Shown: positions 50,671 to 59,565, counted from the stretch's first letter. The stretch is DNA of 64,000 nucleotides from Mesonia ostreae (GCF_031845265.1 NZ_JAVRBG010000013.1:27379-91378); one strand, 5' to 3'. Notes: generated by a model not told the origin, from the sequence alone. Made by a program: numbers and translations.

Positions 50671-53600
50671 ATGAAAATTAATAAAGTTTTAGTCGCCAAT
50701 CGAGGCGAAATCGCCATTCGTATTTTTAGATCCTGTACCGAAATTGGTCTACGAACCGTAGGTATTTACACGTTCGAAGATCGATATTCCTTACATCGTT
50801 ATAAAGCCGATGAGGCCTACCAAATAGGAGAAGATTCAGAGCCTTTAAAACCCTATTTAGATATAGACAAGATTATTGCCGTGGCTAAAGAAAATGGGAT
50901 AGATGCCATTCATCCTGGTTACGGATTTCTTTCTGAAAACGCCGATTTTGCCCAGGCTTGTAAGGATAATGGTATTATTTTCATTGGTCCTAAAGTTTCT
51001 ATTTTAAAAGCTTTAGGCGATAAAATTATGGCCAAAAAAGTGGCAATAGATAATAATATTCCTATTATTAAAAGTAATGAAAAAGAATTAGAAAATGTTG
51101 ATATTGCTTCCGCGGAAGCAAAAAAAATAGGATACCCTATCATGCTAAAAGCTGCTTCTGGCGGAGGCGGTAGAGGAATGCGCGTAATAAGATCCGAAGA
51201 GGAGTTGCGCCAAGCCTACCCAGAATCTAAGCGGGAAGCCGCCAATGCCTTTGGAGATGATACCGTATTTATAGAAAAATTTGTAGAAAACCCAAAGCAT
51301 ATAGAAATTCAGTTGTTGGGAGATAACCACGGAAATTTAGTCCATCTTTTTGAACGAGATTGCTCGGTACAGCGTCGCTATCAAAAAGTGATTGAGATAG
51401 CGCCATCTTATGGTTTAAAAGAAGAAACCAAAAACAAATTATATGAATATGCCTTAAAAATTGGAAAAGCTGTAGACTATAACAATGCAGGGACGGTAGA
51501 ATTTTTGGTAGATGAAGATGGTAGCATTTATTTTATTGAAGTAAACCCAAGAATACAGGTAGAACACACGGTAACCGAAGTAGTCACAGGAATAGATGTG
51601 GTAAAAGCCCAACTATTTATTGCGGGTGGATACCGCCTAGCAGACGAACAAATTAAAATTCCTTCTCAAGATAAAGTAGAGGTTAAAGGTTTTGCGGTAC
51701 AATGTAGAATCACAACGGAAGATCCTAAGAATGACTTTAAACCAGATTACGGAGTTATAACTACCTATAGAAGTGCTAATGGATTTGGAATACGTCTGGA
51801 TGCGGGAAGTGTATATCAAGGTGTAAGCGTTTCTCCGTTTTTTGACTCTATGTTGGTAAAATTAACCGCCAGTAGTAGAACTCTAGATGGCGCTTGTAGA
51901 AAAATGCGCAGGGCTTTAGCCGAGTTTAGGGTGCGTGGTGTAAAAACCAATATGGCATTTTTAGATAATATCCTCAACGACGCTACGTTTAGAAAAGGAG
52001 AAGTGACCGTTAACTACATTAAAAATACACCAGAACTTTTCAAATTTAAAGAACCTAGAAACCGAGCCACCAAAATGGTGAATTTCTTAGGAAATGTGAT
52101 TATAAATGGAAATCCAGATGTAAAAACCATAGATTCTACTAAAAAACTAGTAATTCCTGAAATTCCAAAATTTGATAAGCAACAAGCATATCCTAAAGGA
52201 ACGAAAGATTTATTGACAGAAATGGGACCAGAAAAATTTTCTCAATGGCTTAAAGCCGAAAAGAAAATTCACTTTACAGACACGACAATGCGTGATGCGC
52301 ACCAAAGTTTATTGGCCACCCGTATGCGAACCACAGATATGTTAAGTGTTGCAGAAGGTTTTGCCAAAAACCATCCCGAAGTATTTAGTATGGAAGTTTG
52401 GGGAGGAGCCACTTTTGATGTTTGTATGCGTTTTCTTAAGGAAAATCCTTGGGAACGCTTGCGCTTATTGCGGGAAGCGATGCCTAATGTTTTGTTTCAA
52501 ATGCTAATTAGAGGTTCTAACGGAGTGGGTTATACCGCTTATCCTGATAATCTCATCGAAAAATTTGTAGAAGAAGCTTGGGAGAACGGGGTTGATATTT
52601 TTAGAATTTTTGATTCGCTTAACTGGATGGAATCTATTGCGCCTTGTATAGAATACGTAAGAACCAAAACCAACGGAATCGCCGAAGGAGCCATGTGTTA
52701 TACTGGAGATATTTTAGACCCTAAACGCAGCAAATACAACCTAGATTATTACTTGCGTTTGGCAAAAGATATTGAAAATGCAGGAGCACATATTTTGGCG
52801 ATTAAAGATATGGCAGGTTTATTAAAACCTTACGCTGCCGCGGAATTGGTTTCGGCATTAAAAGCAGAAGTTAATATTCCTATACATTTACACACCCACG
52901 ATACTTCATCCATACAATCTGCTACTTACCTTAAAGCGATTGAAGCTGGAGTAGATGTGGTAGATGTTGCTCTAGCGGGCTTATCTGGCTTAACCTCTCA
53001 GCCTAATTTTAACCCGATGGCAGAAGCTATGCGTCATCAAGAGCGCGAAAATAAAATAGATATGCAAAGTTTAAATGCTTATTCTAATTATTGGACGACG
53101 ATGCGCGAATATTATTATCCGTTTGAATCTGGTTTAAAATCTGGAACGGGAGAAGTGTATCGACATGAAATTCCTGGCGGACAGTATTCCAACTTAGTAC
53201 CACAAGCAGAATCTCTTGGTTTAAAAGACCGTTTTAACGAGATTACCCGTATGTATAGCGATGTAAACCAATTGTTTGGAGATATTGTTAAAGTGACGCC
53301 TAGTAGTAAAGTAGTGGGAGATATGGCTCAGTATTTAGTGAGTAATAATTTAACGATTAAAGATGTACTCGAAAAAGGAGAAAGCATCAGTTTTCCAGAA
53401 TCGGTTAAAAGTTTTTTTAGAGGAGATTTAGGTCAGCCTGTAGGCGGATTTCCAAAAGACCTTCAGAAGATTATTTTACGCGATGAAGCTCCGTATACCA
53501 ATCGGCCAAACGCTCATTTAGAGCCAGTAGATTTCGAGAAAGAATTTAAAGAATTTCAAGAGAAATTTACCAATGGAATGGATAGAGAGTGGGAAATTAC

Positions 53601-54123
53601 AGATTTCTTATCTTATAAACTCTATCCAAAAGTATTCGAAGACTTGTACAATCACTATGTGAAGTATGGGAAAGTGATGCATATTCCTACCAAAAATTTC
53701 TTTTACGGAATGCAACCAGGAGAAGAAATTATTGTAGAACTCGATAAAGGAAAAACACTGTTAATTACTTTAGTTTCTGTTGGAGAAGCCGATGAAGAAG
53801 GAAAAATCACTGTATTCTTTAAAATAAACGGACAGACGAGAAATGTAGAAATTCAGGATGCTTCCATCAAAGTAGAGAAGGTAACGCATACCAGAGCAGA
53901 AAAAGATAACGAGAAGCATGTCGCGGCACCTTTACAAGGTTCGCTTTCTGAAATTATGGTAGAAGAAGGGCAACAAGTGAAGAAAAACGAGCCTTTGTTT
54001 GTCATTGAAGCCATGAAAATGGGAACCACAATCACAGCCAATACCGATGGGAAGATTAAAAAAATCTACTTAAAAGAAGGTACGATGGTCTTTAGTGAGG
54101 ATCTTATTGTAGAGTTAGAGTAG
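50671..54123 (+). CDS. pyc: pyruvate carboxylase
   Basis: This biotin enzyme makes oxaloacetate from pyruvate, bicarbonate and ATP and refills the citrate cycle. The biotin carboxylase domain is at residues 1-450 (KVLVANRGEIAIRIF, the KAASGGGGRGMRV ATP loop, IYFIEVNPRIQVEH). The carboxyltransferase domain covers about 530-800 (TDTTMRDAHQSLLATRMRT, HLHTHDTSS metal site). A conserved carboxylase domain fills 820-1025 and the biotinyl domain ends the chain, with the attachment lysine in EAMKMGTT near residue 1117. Length 1150 is normal for the single-chain form. BirA at 29460 is the probable activating enzyme. It carries a perfect palindrome GCTTCCGCGGAAGC at 51106-51119. Confidence 0.97.
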   Translation: MKINKVLVANRGEIAIRIFRSCTEIGLRTVGIYTFEDRYSLHRYKADEAYQIGEDSEPLKPYLDIDKIIAVAKENGIDAIHPGYGFLSENADFAQACKDNGIIFIGPKVSILKALGDKIMAKKVAIDNNIPIIKSNEKELENVDIASAEAKKIGYPIMLKAASGGGGRGMRVIRSEEELRQAYPESKREAANAFGDDTVFIEKFVENPKHIEIQLLGDNHGNLVHLFERDCSVQRRYQKVIEIAPSYGLKEETKNKLYEYALKIGKAVDYNNAGTVEFLVDEDGSIYFIEVNPRIQVEHTVTEVVTGIDVVKAQLFIAGGYRLADEQIKIPSQDKVEVKGFAVQCRITTEDPKNDFKPDYGVITTYRSANGFGIRLDAGSVYQGVSVSPFFDSMLVKLTASSRTLDGACRKMRRALAEFRVRGVKTNMAFLDNILNDATFRKGEVTVNYIKNTPELFKFKEPRNRATKMVNFLGNVIINGNPDVKTIDSTKKLVIPEIPKFDKQQAYPKGTKDLLTEMGPEKFSQWLKAEKKIHFTDTTMRDAHQSLLATRMRTTDMLSVAEGFAKNHPEVFSMEVWGGATFDVCMRFLKENPWERLRLLREAMPNVLFQMLIRGSNGVGYTAYPDNLIEKFVEEAWENGVDIFRIFDSLNWMESIAPCIEYVRTKTNGIAEGAMCYTGDILDPKRSKYNLDYYLRLAKDIENAGAHILAIKDMAGLLKPYAAAELVSALKAEVNIPIHLHTHDTSSIQSATYLKAIEAGVDVVDVALAGLSGLTSQPNFNPMAEAMRHQERENKIDMQSLNAYSNYWTTMREYYYPFESGLKSGTGEVYRHEIPGGQYSNLVPQAESLGLKDRFNEITRMYSDVNQLFGDIVKVTPSSKVVGDMAQYLVSNNLTIKDVLEKGESISFPESVKSFFRGDLGQPVGGFPKDLQKIILRDEAPYTNRPNAHLEPVDFEKEFKEFQEKFTNGMDREWEITDFLSYKLYPKVFEDLYNHYVKYGKVMHIPTKNFFYGMQPGEEIIVELDKGKTLLITLVSVGEADEEGKITVFFKINGQTRNVEIQDASIKVEKVTHTRAEKDNEKHVAAPLQGSLSEIMVEEGQQVKKNEPLFVIEAMKMGTTITANTDGKIKKIYLKEGTMVFSEDLIVELE
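51106..51119. repeat. perfect 14-base palindrome in the pyc gene
   Basis: GCTTCCGCGGAAGC is self-complementary and codes for part of ASAEAK. A shorter related piece, TTCCGCGGAAGCG, is at 54637-54649. Both resemble the CGC-centred hairpin family seen elsewhere in the window. Confidence 0.4.
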
Positions 54124-54261
54124 AATGGATAAGTTAACTATTTAAGAAATATTGTCCGATTAAGATATAAGACGTAAGATGTAAGACTTGCCCGCATCGA
54201 AACAATACGGTCGAGCAGACCACTTTTCCGTAAGACTTAATACGCAAGAATGCACCAATCT

Positions 54262-54306
54262 AAAACCACCATTAAAATTATCTTTAATTAATTTTATGGT
54301 GGTTTT
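54262..54306. terminator. terminator after pyc
   Basis: AAAACCACCA (54262-54271) and TGGTGGTTTT (54297-54306) pair, and the inner TAAAATTA pairs with TAATTTTA after one unpaired T. Confidence 0.75.
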
Positions 54307-54350
54307 AATTCCGTTATTTTAAACTTCTAGTCTTTAGTCTCTAGTCTAGC

Positions 54351-54419
54351 AGCGCAACGGTCTAAAATCTAATAACGAAGAGGTCTAGTATCTAAGAACG
54401 AAGTGATCTAGCCTCTAAC
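54351..54419. repeat. three imperfect 23-base tandem repeats
   Basis: Units are 54351-54373, 54374-54396 and 54397-54419. All share CG at the start, GG or GA then TCTA in the middle, and TCTAA near the end; units 2 and 3 both begin AACGAAG. A fourth partial copy, GTCTAATATCTAAC, follows. The array lies directly before the ATG at 54440 and upstream bases (CTTCTAGTCTTTAGTCTCTAG) look like a decayed extension. Confidence 0.65.
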
Positions 54420-54439
54420 GTCTAATATCTAACAAACCT

Positions 54440-55102
54440 ATGTTTAAACATCAACATCCTTATCCGCCTTTTATTCCAAAAAATGCCACCAAACTGATTG
54501 TGGGCACTTTACCGCCACCAAGGTTTACTACGGGAAATTTTAAACCCGATGATGTTAATTTTTGCTACGGAAGTAGGGACGGACAATTATGGAAAATTAT
54601 AGAAAGAATATTTAAGCTTGATCTTACCTATAACAATTCCGCGGAAGCGATAGAAGAACGAAAAGAGGTATTAATCAAAAATAATATCGGTGTATGTGAC
54701 ATGGTAGAATATGCCTATAGAGAGAAAATTGACGCTTCAGATATTGGCATGCAAAGGCCGGTTTTAAGAGATATGATTGGGATTTTAAAAAAACACCCGC
54801 AGGTAGATACCCTGTTGTTTACGGGAGGAAATAGCAAGAATGGCCCCGAATATTTTTTTAGAAGGCATATTAAAGGTTTTAGAGATATTCAACTAAAGAA
54901 AGTGAGCTTGGAAGTGCCAAGAATCCATCAGTTTTTGCTGGAGGGGCGATTAATCAAAACGGTTTCTTTAACGGCGCCCTCTGGAGCTGCCAATCGCGCT
55001 GTGGGAAGTATGGGGCTTTATAAGCAAATGAAACTCAAGAATCCAGAATTAGATACCATAGATTTTAGGGTGTTACAATACGAACCTTTCTTTAGGGAAT
55101 AA
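54440..55102 (+). CDS. uracil-DNA glycosylase superfamily protein
   Basis: The 220-residue product has the architecture of the mismatch/uracil-DNA glycosylase superfamily: LIVGTLPPPRF near residue 19 (motif 1, like GxxPP of the Mug/MUG branch), CYGSRDGQLWKII near 43, LIKNNIGVCDMVEYAY near 82, LLFTGGNSKN near 128, and LTAPSGAANRAVGSMGLYKQ near 170, the DNA-intercalation loop motif. The strong resemblance is to Bacteroidota UDG-superfamily proteins rather than Ung. Substrate specificity is not settled by sequence. It is a single-gene unit. Confidence 0.82.
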   Translation: MFKHQHPYPPFIPKNATKLIVGTLPPPRFTTGNFKPDDVNFCYGSRDGQLWKIIERIFKLDLTYNNSAEAIEERKEVLIKNNIGVCDMVEYAYREKIDASDIGMQRPVLRDMIGILKKHPQVDTLLFTGGNSKNGPEYFFRRHIKGFRDIQLKKVSLEVPRIHQFLLEGRLIKTVSLTAPSGAANRAVGSMGLYKQMKLKNPELDTIDFRVLQYEPFFRE

Positions 55103-55135
55103 AAAAAGTCCTCGATGATCATCGAGGACTTTTTT
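55102..55135. terminator. bidirectional terminator
   Basis: A near-perfect palindrome (AAAAAAGTCCTCGAT with ATCGAGGACTTTTTT) between the convergent glycosylase-like and OmpA-like genes. Confidence 0.88.
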
Positions 55136-55159
55136 ATACATATTTTAAACTTTAAAAGC

Positions 55160-56005
55160 TTACTTCGCTTTTTTCATTCCTTCTTCAATCATTCCATAAA
55201 ACTGGTCTAACTTAGGAAGAACAATAATTTTTGTTCTACGATTAGCTGCTTTTCCAGCAGAGGTTTCGTTACTATCTACGGGAACATATTGACTTCTACC
55301 CGCTGCGGTCATTCTTGCAGGATCTACATCAAAGTCATGTTGTAAGATACGAACAATAGAAGTAGCTCTCTTAGTACTTAAATCCCAGTTGTCTTCCATA
55401 CAAGAATTTTTAATTGGCACAGAATCTGTATGTCCTTCTACCATAAATTCGAAATCTTTCTTGTCTTTCACTACTTTCGCAACTTTACCTAGCACTTCTT
55501 TTGCTCGGTTAGAAACTTGGTAGCTTCCGCTACGGAATAATAATTTATCTGAAATAGATACGAAAACGACTCCTTTCTCTACATTAATCTCAATATCATC
55601 ATCATTAATATTACTTAAAGCACCTTTTAAACTGGTAACTAGAGCTAAAGTAACCGAGTCTTTTTTATTGATGGCATCCCGCATAGTTTTAATCTGCAAG
55701 TCCTTTTCTTTCATACTCTCTAAAGAACGCTCCAAGTTTTCTGCACCTTTTTTAGATAAAGTAGATAAATCCCCTTGAGCATTTAAAAGCGCAGAATTGG
55801 TGTTTTTAAGTAAGTTGATTTGATCTTTTAGACTATTTACACGATATTCCTTATCTTCTAGACAAGTATTAAGTTTAATCGTAGCTGTATTTAATAAATC
55901 TTGAGTGTCTTGTTGCTTGGTTTCCATCGCTTTGTATTTCTTAGAAGAAACACAAGAAGAAAATAAAAAAACAGCAGATGCTGTCAATAAAAATATACGT
56001 TTCAT
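55160..56005 (-). CDS. OmpA family lipoprotein
   Basis: The signal peptide has a lipobox FSSC, giving a lipidated Cys near residue 18. A coiled coil (about 25-120) precedes the OmpA-like peptidoglycan-binding domain (about 150-265): VFVSISDKLLFRSGSYQVSN, FMVEGHTDSVPIKNS and STKRATSIVRILQH carry the conserved residues. It should tether the outer membrane to peptidoglycan. I chose the ATG at 56005, which starts the signal peptide; the upstream ATG would add 24 residues of low-complexity sequence. A minus-7 box TAGCTTTG lies at 56035-56042, so the gene has its own promoter although GT2 precedes it. Confidence 0.92.
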   Translation of the reverse strand: MKRIFLLTASAVFLFSSCVSSKKYKAMETKQQDTQDLLNTATIKLNTCLEDKEYRVNSLKDQINLLKNTNSALLNAQGDLSTLSKKGAENLERSLESMKEKDLQIKTMRDAINKKDSVTLALVTSLKGALSNINDDDIEINVEKGVVFVSISDKLLFRSGSYQVSNRAKEVLGKVAKVVKDKKDFEFMVEGHTDSVPIKNSCMEDNWDLSTKRATSIVRILQHDFDVDPARMTAAGRSQYVPVDSNETSAGKAANRRTKIIVLPKLDQFYGMIEEGMKKAK

Positions 56006-56034
56006 AACTTTATAGTTTATACTATTTGAAGATT

Positions 56035-56042
56035 CAAAGCTA
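56035..56042 (-). promoter_or_regulatory. minus-7 promoter box of the OmpA-like gene
   Basis: The complement reads TAGCTTTG, an exact TAnnTTTG match, 30 bases before the ATG at 56005; no TTG at the usual spacing. Confidence 0.4.
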
Positions 56043-56086
56043 TTAAAATTGCAGGACGCCTTATAACAGATTAACATTTTTATAAC

Positions 56087-57082
56087 TTATGAGAGCTCAT
56101 GGAACTTTTTTTGTCCTTTTATAAAGTACTTCCAAACGATTGAGAACAAGAAATCACCGCTTTCAGAAGGTTTTATAAATTTTCTTTTTTTCTGAATACG
56201 GAGAAAATTTTTGTAGAAACTCCCATGTGCTTTTAGGATGGCTAAGAAGTGTTTCGGCTTTCCTTGAACTAAAAATTGAATTCCGGCAACCGCATCTAAT
56301 AGCATTCTAATAAATATAAGCAAGTAGGCTTTGAATCCAGGAACATTCTTTAATATGTTGTAAAGCGAGTTTCTAAAATTATAGAAGGTTTTCTTGGGAT
56401 TCATTACGTTGAGCGTGGCTCCGCCTAAATGATAAATGCTAGAAGCTGAGGTATACCAACATTGGTAACCTCTATTTTTAATGCGCCAACACAAATCAAT
56501 TTCTTCTTGATGCGCAAAATAGTCTTCATCCAAACCGTTTACTTCCTCAAAAACGCTTCTTCTAATCGCTAAGCAAGCGCCGCTCGCCCAAAAAATCTCT
56601 TGATCATTATCGTACTGACCCCTATCTTCTTCTAAGGTATTGAATATTCTTCCTCTGCAATAAGGATAAGCCAATCGGTCTATAAACCCGCCAGCAGCTC
56701 CGGCATATTCAAAATGTGTTTTCTTTTTATAATCGAGAATTTTGGGTTGAATAACAGCAATTTTTGGAGAAGAAGTAAACATTTTCTCTATAGGAGTAAG
56801 CCAGTTTTGCGTAACTTTTACATCGCTATTGAGTAAGATAAAAATATCTTCTTTCACTTTCGCTAAGGCATCATTATACCCTTTTGCATAGCCACCATTT
56901 ACGTTATTCTGAATTATTTTTACCTGCGGATAATGTCGTTCAACAAAAGAAATAGAATCATCTGTAGAGGCATTATCGGCTACATAAACTGTGGCTTGTG
57001 TGGAATGTTTCACTACTGAAGGTAAAAACTGTTCTAAAAGCGATTTTCCGTTCCAATTTAAAATTACTACTGCTATGGTCAT
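56087..57082 (-). CDS. family 2 glycosyltransferase
   Basis: The GT2 fold (GT-A) is clear: TIAVVILNWNGKSLLEQFLP at the start, VADNASTDDS near 33, NVNGGYAKGYNDAL near 60, the DxD-like ILLNSDVKV near 80-88, and a conserved WASGACLAIRRSVFEEV near 165 with a following acceptor loop DEDYFAHQEEIDLCWR. Its C-terminal 90 residues have two weak membrane-associated helices. It resembles rhamnosyl/N-acetylglucosaminyl transferases of the bacterial surface; donor and acceptor are unknown. The ATG is 9 bases after the stop of the HsdR-N domain gene. Confidence 0.92.
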   Translation of the reverse strand: MTIAVVILNWNGKSLLEQFLPSVVKHSTQATVYVADNASTDDSISFVERHYPQVKIIQNNVNGGYAKGYNDALAKVKEDIFILLNSDVKVTQNWLTPIEKMFTSSPKIAVIQPKILDYKKKTHFEYAGAAGGFIDRLAYPYCRGRIFNTLEEDRGQYDNDQEIFWASGACLAIRRSVFEEVNGLDEDYFAHQEEIDLCWRIKNRGYQCWYTSASSIYHLGGATLNVMNPKKTFYNFRNSLYNILKNVPGFKAYLLIFIRMLLDAVAGIQFLVQGKPKHFLAILKAHGSFYKNFLRIQKKRKFIKPSESGDFLFSIVWKYFIKGQKKFHELS

Positions 57083-57091
57083 ACATTTATC

Positions 57092-57538
57092 TTAACTAGA
57101 GAAATCTGGAATGTCTTGTAAAAAATCATACTTTTCTTCTTCATAATTCAATTGGCAAAAGTAATGATTCAATCCGTTAGTAACCATTAAATAGCGTGCT
57201 TTTAAAGCCATATTGTAGCGGGCAATTTGATCGAAGGTGTCTTGGGTAATTTTTACAGAAGGCGCTTTGCATTCTACAATAAGCTGTAAACTACCTTCCT
57301 TATAAAAACCCACGACATCGTAACGTTTTATTAACCCGTTAAGTTTAAGCTGTTTTTCTACGTTGATAAGCTGTAGCGGATATTTTTTTTCATGATGTAA
57401 AAAATGAACCGTATGCTGCCTTACCCATTCTTCTGGCGTAAGAATGATGAACTTTTTACGGATAACATCAAAAATAGACACTTTATTTTCGTTATTTTTG
57501 AAGCGAAATTGATAAGACGGAAAATTGAGCTTGTTCAT
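57092..57538 (-). CDS. stand-alone HsdR N-terminal nuclease-like domain protein
   Basis: The 148-residue protein corresponds to the N-terminal HSDR_N_2 domain of type I restriction enzymes, a PD-(D/E)xK nuclease fold. The active-site residues are Asp74 in RYDVVGF and Glu89-Cys-Lys91 in LQLIVECKAP; a helix with QIARYNMAL follows. It lacks the helicase and the HsdM and HsdS partners, so it is not a restriction system. I chose the ATG at 57538 because the earlier start adds six residues of no family support. It lies upstream of the GT2 gene by 9 bases, and opposite holA. Such single-domain genes are widespread in Bacteroidota next to holA. Confidence 0.85.
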   Translation of the reverse strand: MNKLNFPSYQFRFKNNENKVSIFDVIRKKFIILTPEEWVRQHTVHFLHHEKKYPLQLINVEKQLKLNGLIKRYDVVGFYKEGSLQLIVECKAPSVKITQDTFDQIARYNMALKARYLMVTNGLNHYFCQLNYEEEKYDFLQDIPDFSS

Positions 57539-57566
57539 AAGCTTCAAAGAAAACAAATTTCTAGCG

Positions 57567-57585
57567 TTTCCGCTTTAGCGAAATA
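57567..57585. repeat. copy of the TTTCCG...AGCGAAATA hairpin motif
   Basis: TTTC, CGC, TTTA, GCG and AAATA follow in order: the same flanks and CGC/GCG stem as at 46544 but a different loop. It occupies much of the 60-base gap between the HsdR-N start (57538) and the holA start (57599). Confidence 0.5.
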
Positions 57586-57598
57586 CAATTTTTTATCT

Positions 57599-58624
57599 AT
57601 GGAATTAAAATCGCTTTTACAGGATATAAAGCAGCGAAAATTAAAGCCTATTTATTTTTTAATGGGAGAGGAGCCGTATTATATCGATAAAATATCTGAA
57701 TTCTTAGGAGAAAATATCTTAACGGAAGATGAGAAAGCTTTTAATCAAACTACATTGTACGGAAAAGATGTAAATTTAGATGAGGTGTTGAGTACAGCAA
57801 AACGTTTCCCTATGATGGCCGAATATCAAGTGGTGATAGTGAAAGAGGCACAAGATATGTCTCGGGAGATTTTAGCACAAGCAGATAAGAAAAAAAACCA
57901 ATTAGAGGCTTATGCTGAAAATCCGCAACCGACCAGCATATTAATCTTTTGTTACAAATATAAAAAATTAGACAAGCGTAAAAAAGTGTATAAGGCGATC
58001 GCTAAAAGCGGAGTCATATTTGAGAGTAAAAAAATCTATGAAAATCAAATTCCTACTTGGATTAGAGATGAGGTAAAACGACGTGGTTATTCCATTTCAC
58101 CAAAAGCAACTCATTTATTGACAGAGTTTTTAGGAAATGATTTGGCTAAAATCACCAATGAGATTGATAAATTGGAATTAATTTTAAACGGAAGAAACGA
58201 AATCACACCAGAGATTATTGAAGAAAATATAGGTATAAGTAAAGACTTTAATAATTTTGAATTGCAAAAAGCATTCGGTACTAAAGATTTTACTAAAGTC
58301 TACCGCATTATTGATTATTTTTCTCAAAACCAAAAAAACCATCCTATAGTGCTTACCATTCCTATTCTTTATAATTTTTTCTCTAAAGTATTATTATACC
58401 ACGGCTTAAAAGATAAGTCTAAGGGGGGCGTAGCGAAAAGCCTAAAAGTGAATCCGTTTTTTGTAAGCGATTATAGTGTTGCGGCCAACAACTATCCAAT
58501 GCGACAGGTAAGCGGAATAGTCACTACTTTAAGAGAAATAGATATGAAAAGTAAAGGGGTTGATGCGGCTTCTGCCACACCAGCAGATTTATACAAAGAA
58601 CTCCTTTATAAAATACGCTCGTAG
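57599..58624 (+). CDS. holA: DNA polymerase III subunit delta
   Basis: HolA opens the sliding-clamp in the clamp-loader complex. The sequence has the subunit-delta features LKPIYFLMGEEPYYIDKI near residue 16, RFPMMAEYQVVIVKEAQDMS near 65, and ISPKATHLLTEFLGNDLAKI near 162, with the C-terminal collar domain after residue 220. Length 341 is normal. The start codon chosen, ATG at 57599, gives MELKSLLQDI, the standard N-terminus; a longer reading would cross the divergent HsdR-N gene. menA starts immediately after its stop. Confidence 0.93.
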   Translation: MELKSLLQDIKQRKLKPIYFLMGEEPYYIDKISEFLGENILTEDEKAFNQTTLYGKDVNLDEVLSTAKRFPMMAEYQVVIVKEAQDMSREILAQADKKKNQLEAYAENPQPTSILIFCYKYKKLDKRKKVYKAIAKSGVIFESKKIYENQIPTWIRDEVKRRGYSISPKATHLLTEFLGNDLAKITNEIDKLELILNGRNEITPEIIEENIGISKDFNNFELQKAFGTKDFTKVYRIIDYFSQNQKNHPIVLTIPILYNFFSKVLLYHGLKDKSKGGVAKSLKVNPFFVSDYSVAANNYPMRQVSGIVTTLREIDMKSKGVDAASATPADLYKELLYKIRS

Positions 58625-59524
58625 ATGACAAAGTTTAAAACTTGGGTGTCTGCAGCACGATTAAGAACTTTGCCACTTTCTATAGCCGGAATATTGGTAG
58701 GAACTGCATTAGCGCGATTGGAAGGCCATTTTTCGCTAAGCATATTTATTTTAGCTCTATTAACCACATTGGGCTTACAAGTGCTTTCTAATTTTGCAAA
58801 TGATTATGGAGACGGCGTAAAAGGCACCGATAATGAAGATAGAATTGGTCCTATGCGAGCCATACAAAGCGGAATCATCTCTCATCAAGAAATGAAAGTA
58901 GGAATGATTCTCGTAAGCGCATTTAGTTTGGTGATGGCGTTGTTATTAATATATACCGCTTTTGGGAGTGATAAATTTTTATATTCCATTCTATTTTTTC
59001 TCTTAGGATTAGCTTCCATTGCAGCAGCGATTAAATACACCGTAGGAAAATCTGCTTATGGTTATAGAGGTTTGGGAGACGTATTTGTCTTTATCTTTTT
59101 TGGGTTAGTGGGTGTTTTAGGTTCTCATTTTTTATACGTGCATTATTTTCATTTTATTAACTTGTTGCCAGCCGTTAGTATTGGTCTATTAAGCACCGCA
59201 GTATTAAATCTTAATAATATGCGAGATCAAGAAAGCGATACCAAAGCTCAAAAAAACACATTGGTCGTGTATATGGGAGCAGCTAAGGCAAAAAAATACC
59301 ATTATGTGTTAATCATTTTGGCCTTTCTAGGTCTGGTATTATTTATTCTTCATTCAAAAAACTATTTGTTAGCTGTTTCTTTATTAGGCTTTATTCCGTT
59401 ATTTATTCACTTAAAAACAATTGCCAAAAATACAAGTCCGGTGTTATTAGACCCCGAACTTAAAAAAGTAGCGCTAAGTACTTTTGCTATCGCTTTACTT
59501 TTTCTAGTATTGAGCTTACTTTAA
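58625..59524 (+). CDS. menA: 1,4-dihydroxy-2-naphthoate polyprenyltransferase
   Basis: MenA joins the naphthoate ring to a polyprenyl chain in menaquinone synthesis. The UbiA-type enzyme has about eight membrane helices; the first aspartate-rich motif is NDYGDGVKGTDNEDR near residue 58-73 and the second is NNMRDQESDTKAQKNTL near 197. The stop of holA and the ATG of menA touch (TAGATG), so both are cotranscribed. menC and menE are 0.8-3 kb downstream. Confidence 0.95.
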   Translation: MTKFKTWVSAARLRTLPLSIAGILVGTALARLEGHFSLSIFILALLTTLGLQVLSNFANDYGDGVKGTDNEDRIGPMRAIQSGIISHQEMKVGMILVSAFSLVMALLLIYTAFGSDKFLYSILFFLLGLASIAAAIKYTVGKSAYGYRGLGDVFVFIFFGLVGVLGSHFLYVHYFHFINLLPAVSIGLLSTAVLNLNNMRDQESDTKAQKNTLVVYMGAAKAKKYHYVLIILAFLGLVLFILHSKNYLLAVSLLGFIPLFIHLKTIAKNTSPVLLDPELKKVALSTFAIALLFLVLSLL

Positions 59525-59533
59525 AATTAAAAG

Positions 59534-59565
59534 AGACCTTACAGATTTTAATAGCTGTAAGGTCT
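59534..59565 (+). terminator. terminator after menA
   Basis: AGACCTTACAG (59534-59544) pairs with CTGTAAGGTCT (59555-59565); a T-rich stretch follows within a few bases. Confidence 0.7.

Larger units (their letters stand above)
54124..54439. other. 316-base gap with terminator and tandem repeats
   Basis: The first 130 bases contain short direct repeats of the type TAAGACGTAAGATGTAAGAC; the hairpin at 54262-54306 ends the pyc transcript; then three 23-base tandem units lie at 54351-54419. No reading frame is seen. The promoter of the DNA-glycosylase-like gene must be within or next to the repeats. Confidence 0.6.

Noticed and set aside
54351..54433. A possible CRISPR array
   Set aside because: The 23-base units are directly adjacent, without spacers, and are imperfect; no cas gene is present.
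57092..57538. A type I restriction-modification system
   Set aside because: Only the HsdR N-terminal domain is present; there is no helicase, HsdM or HsdS in the window.
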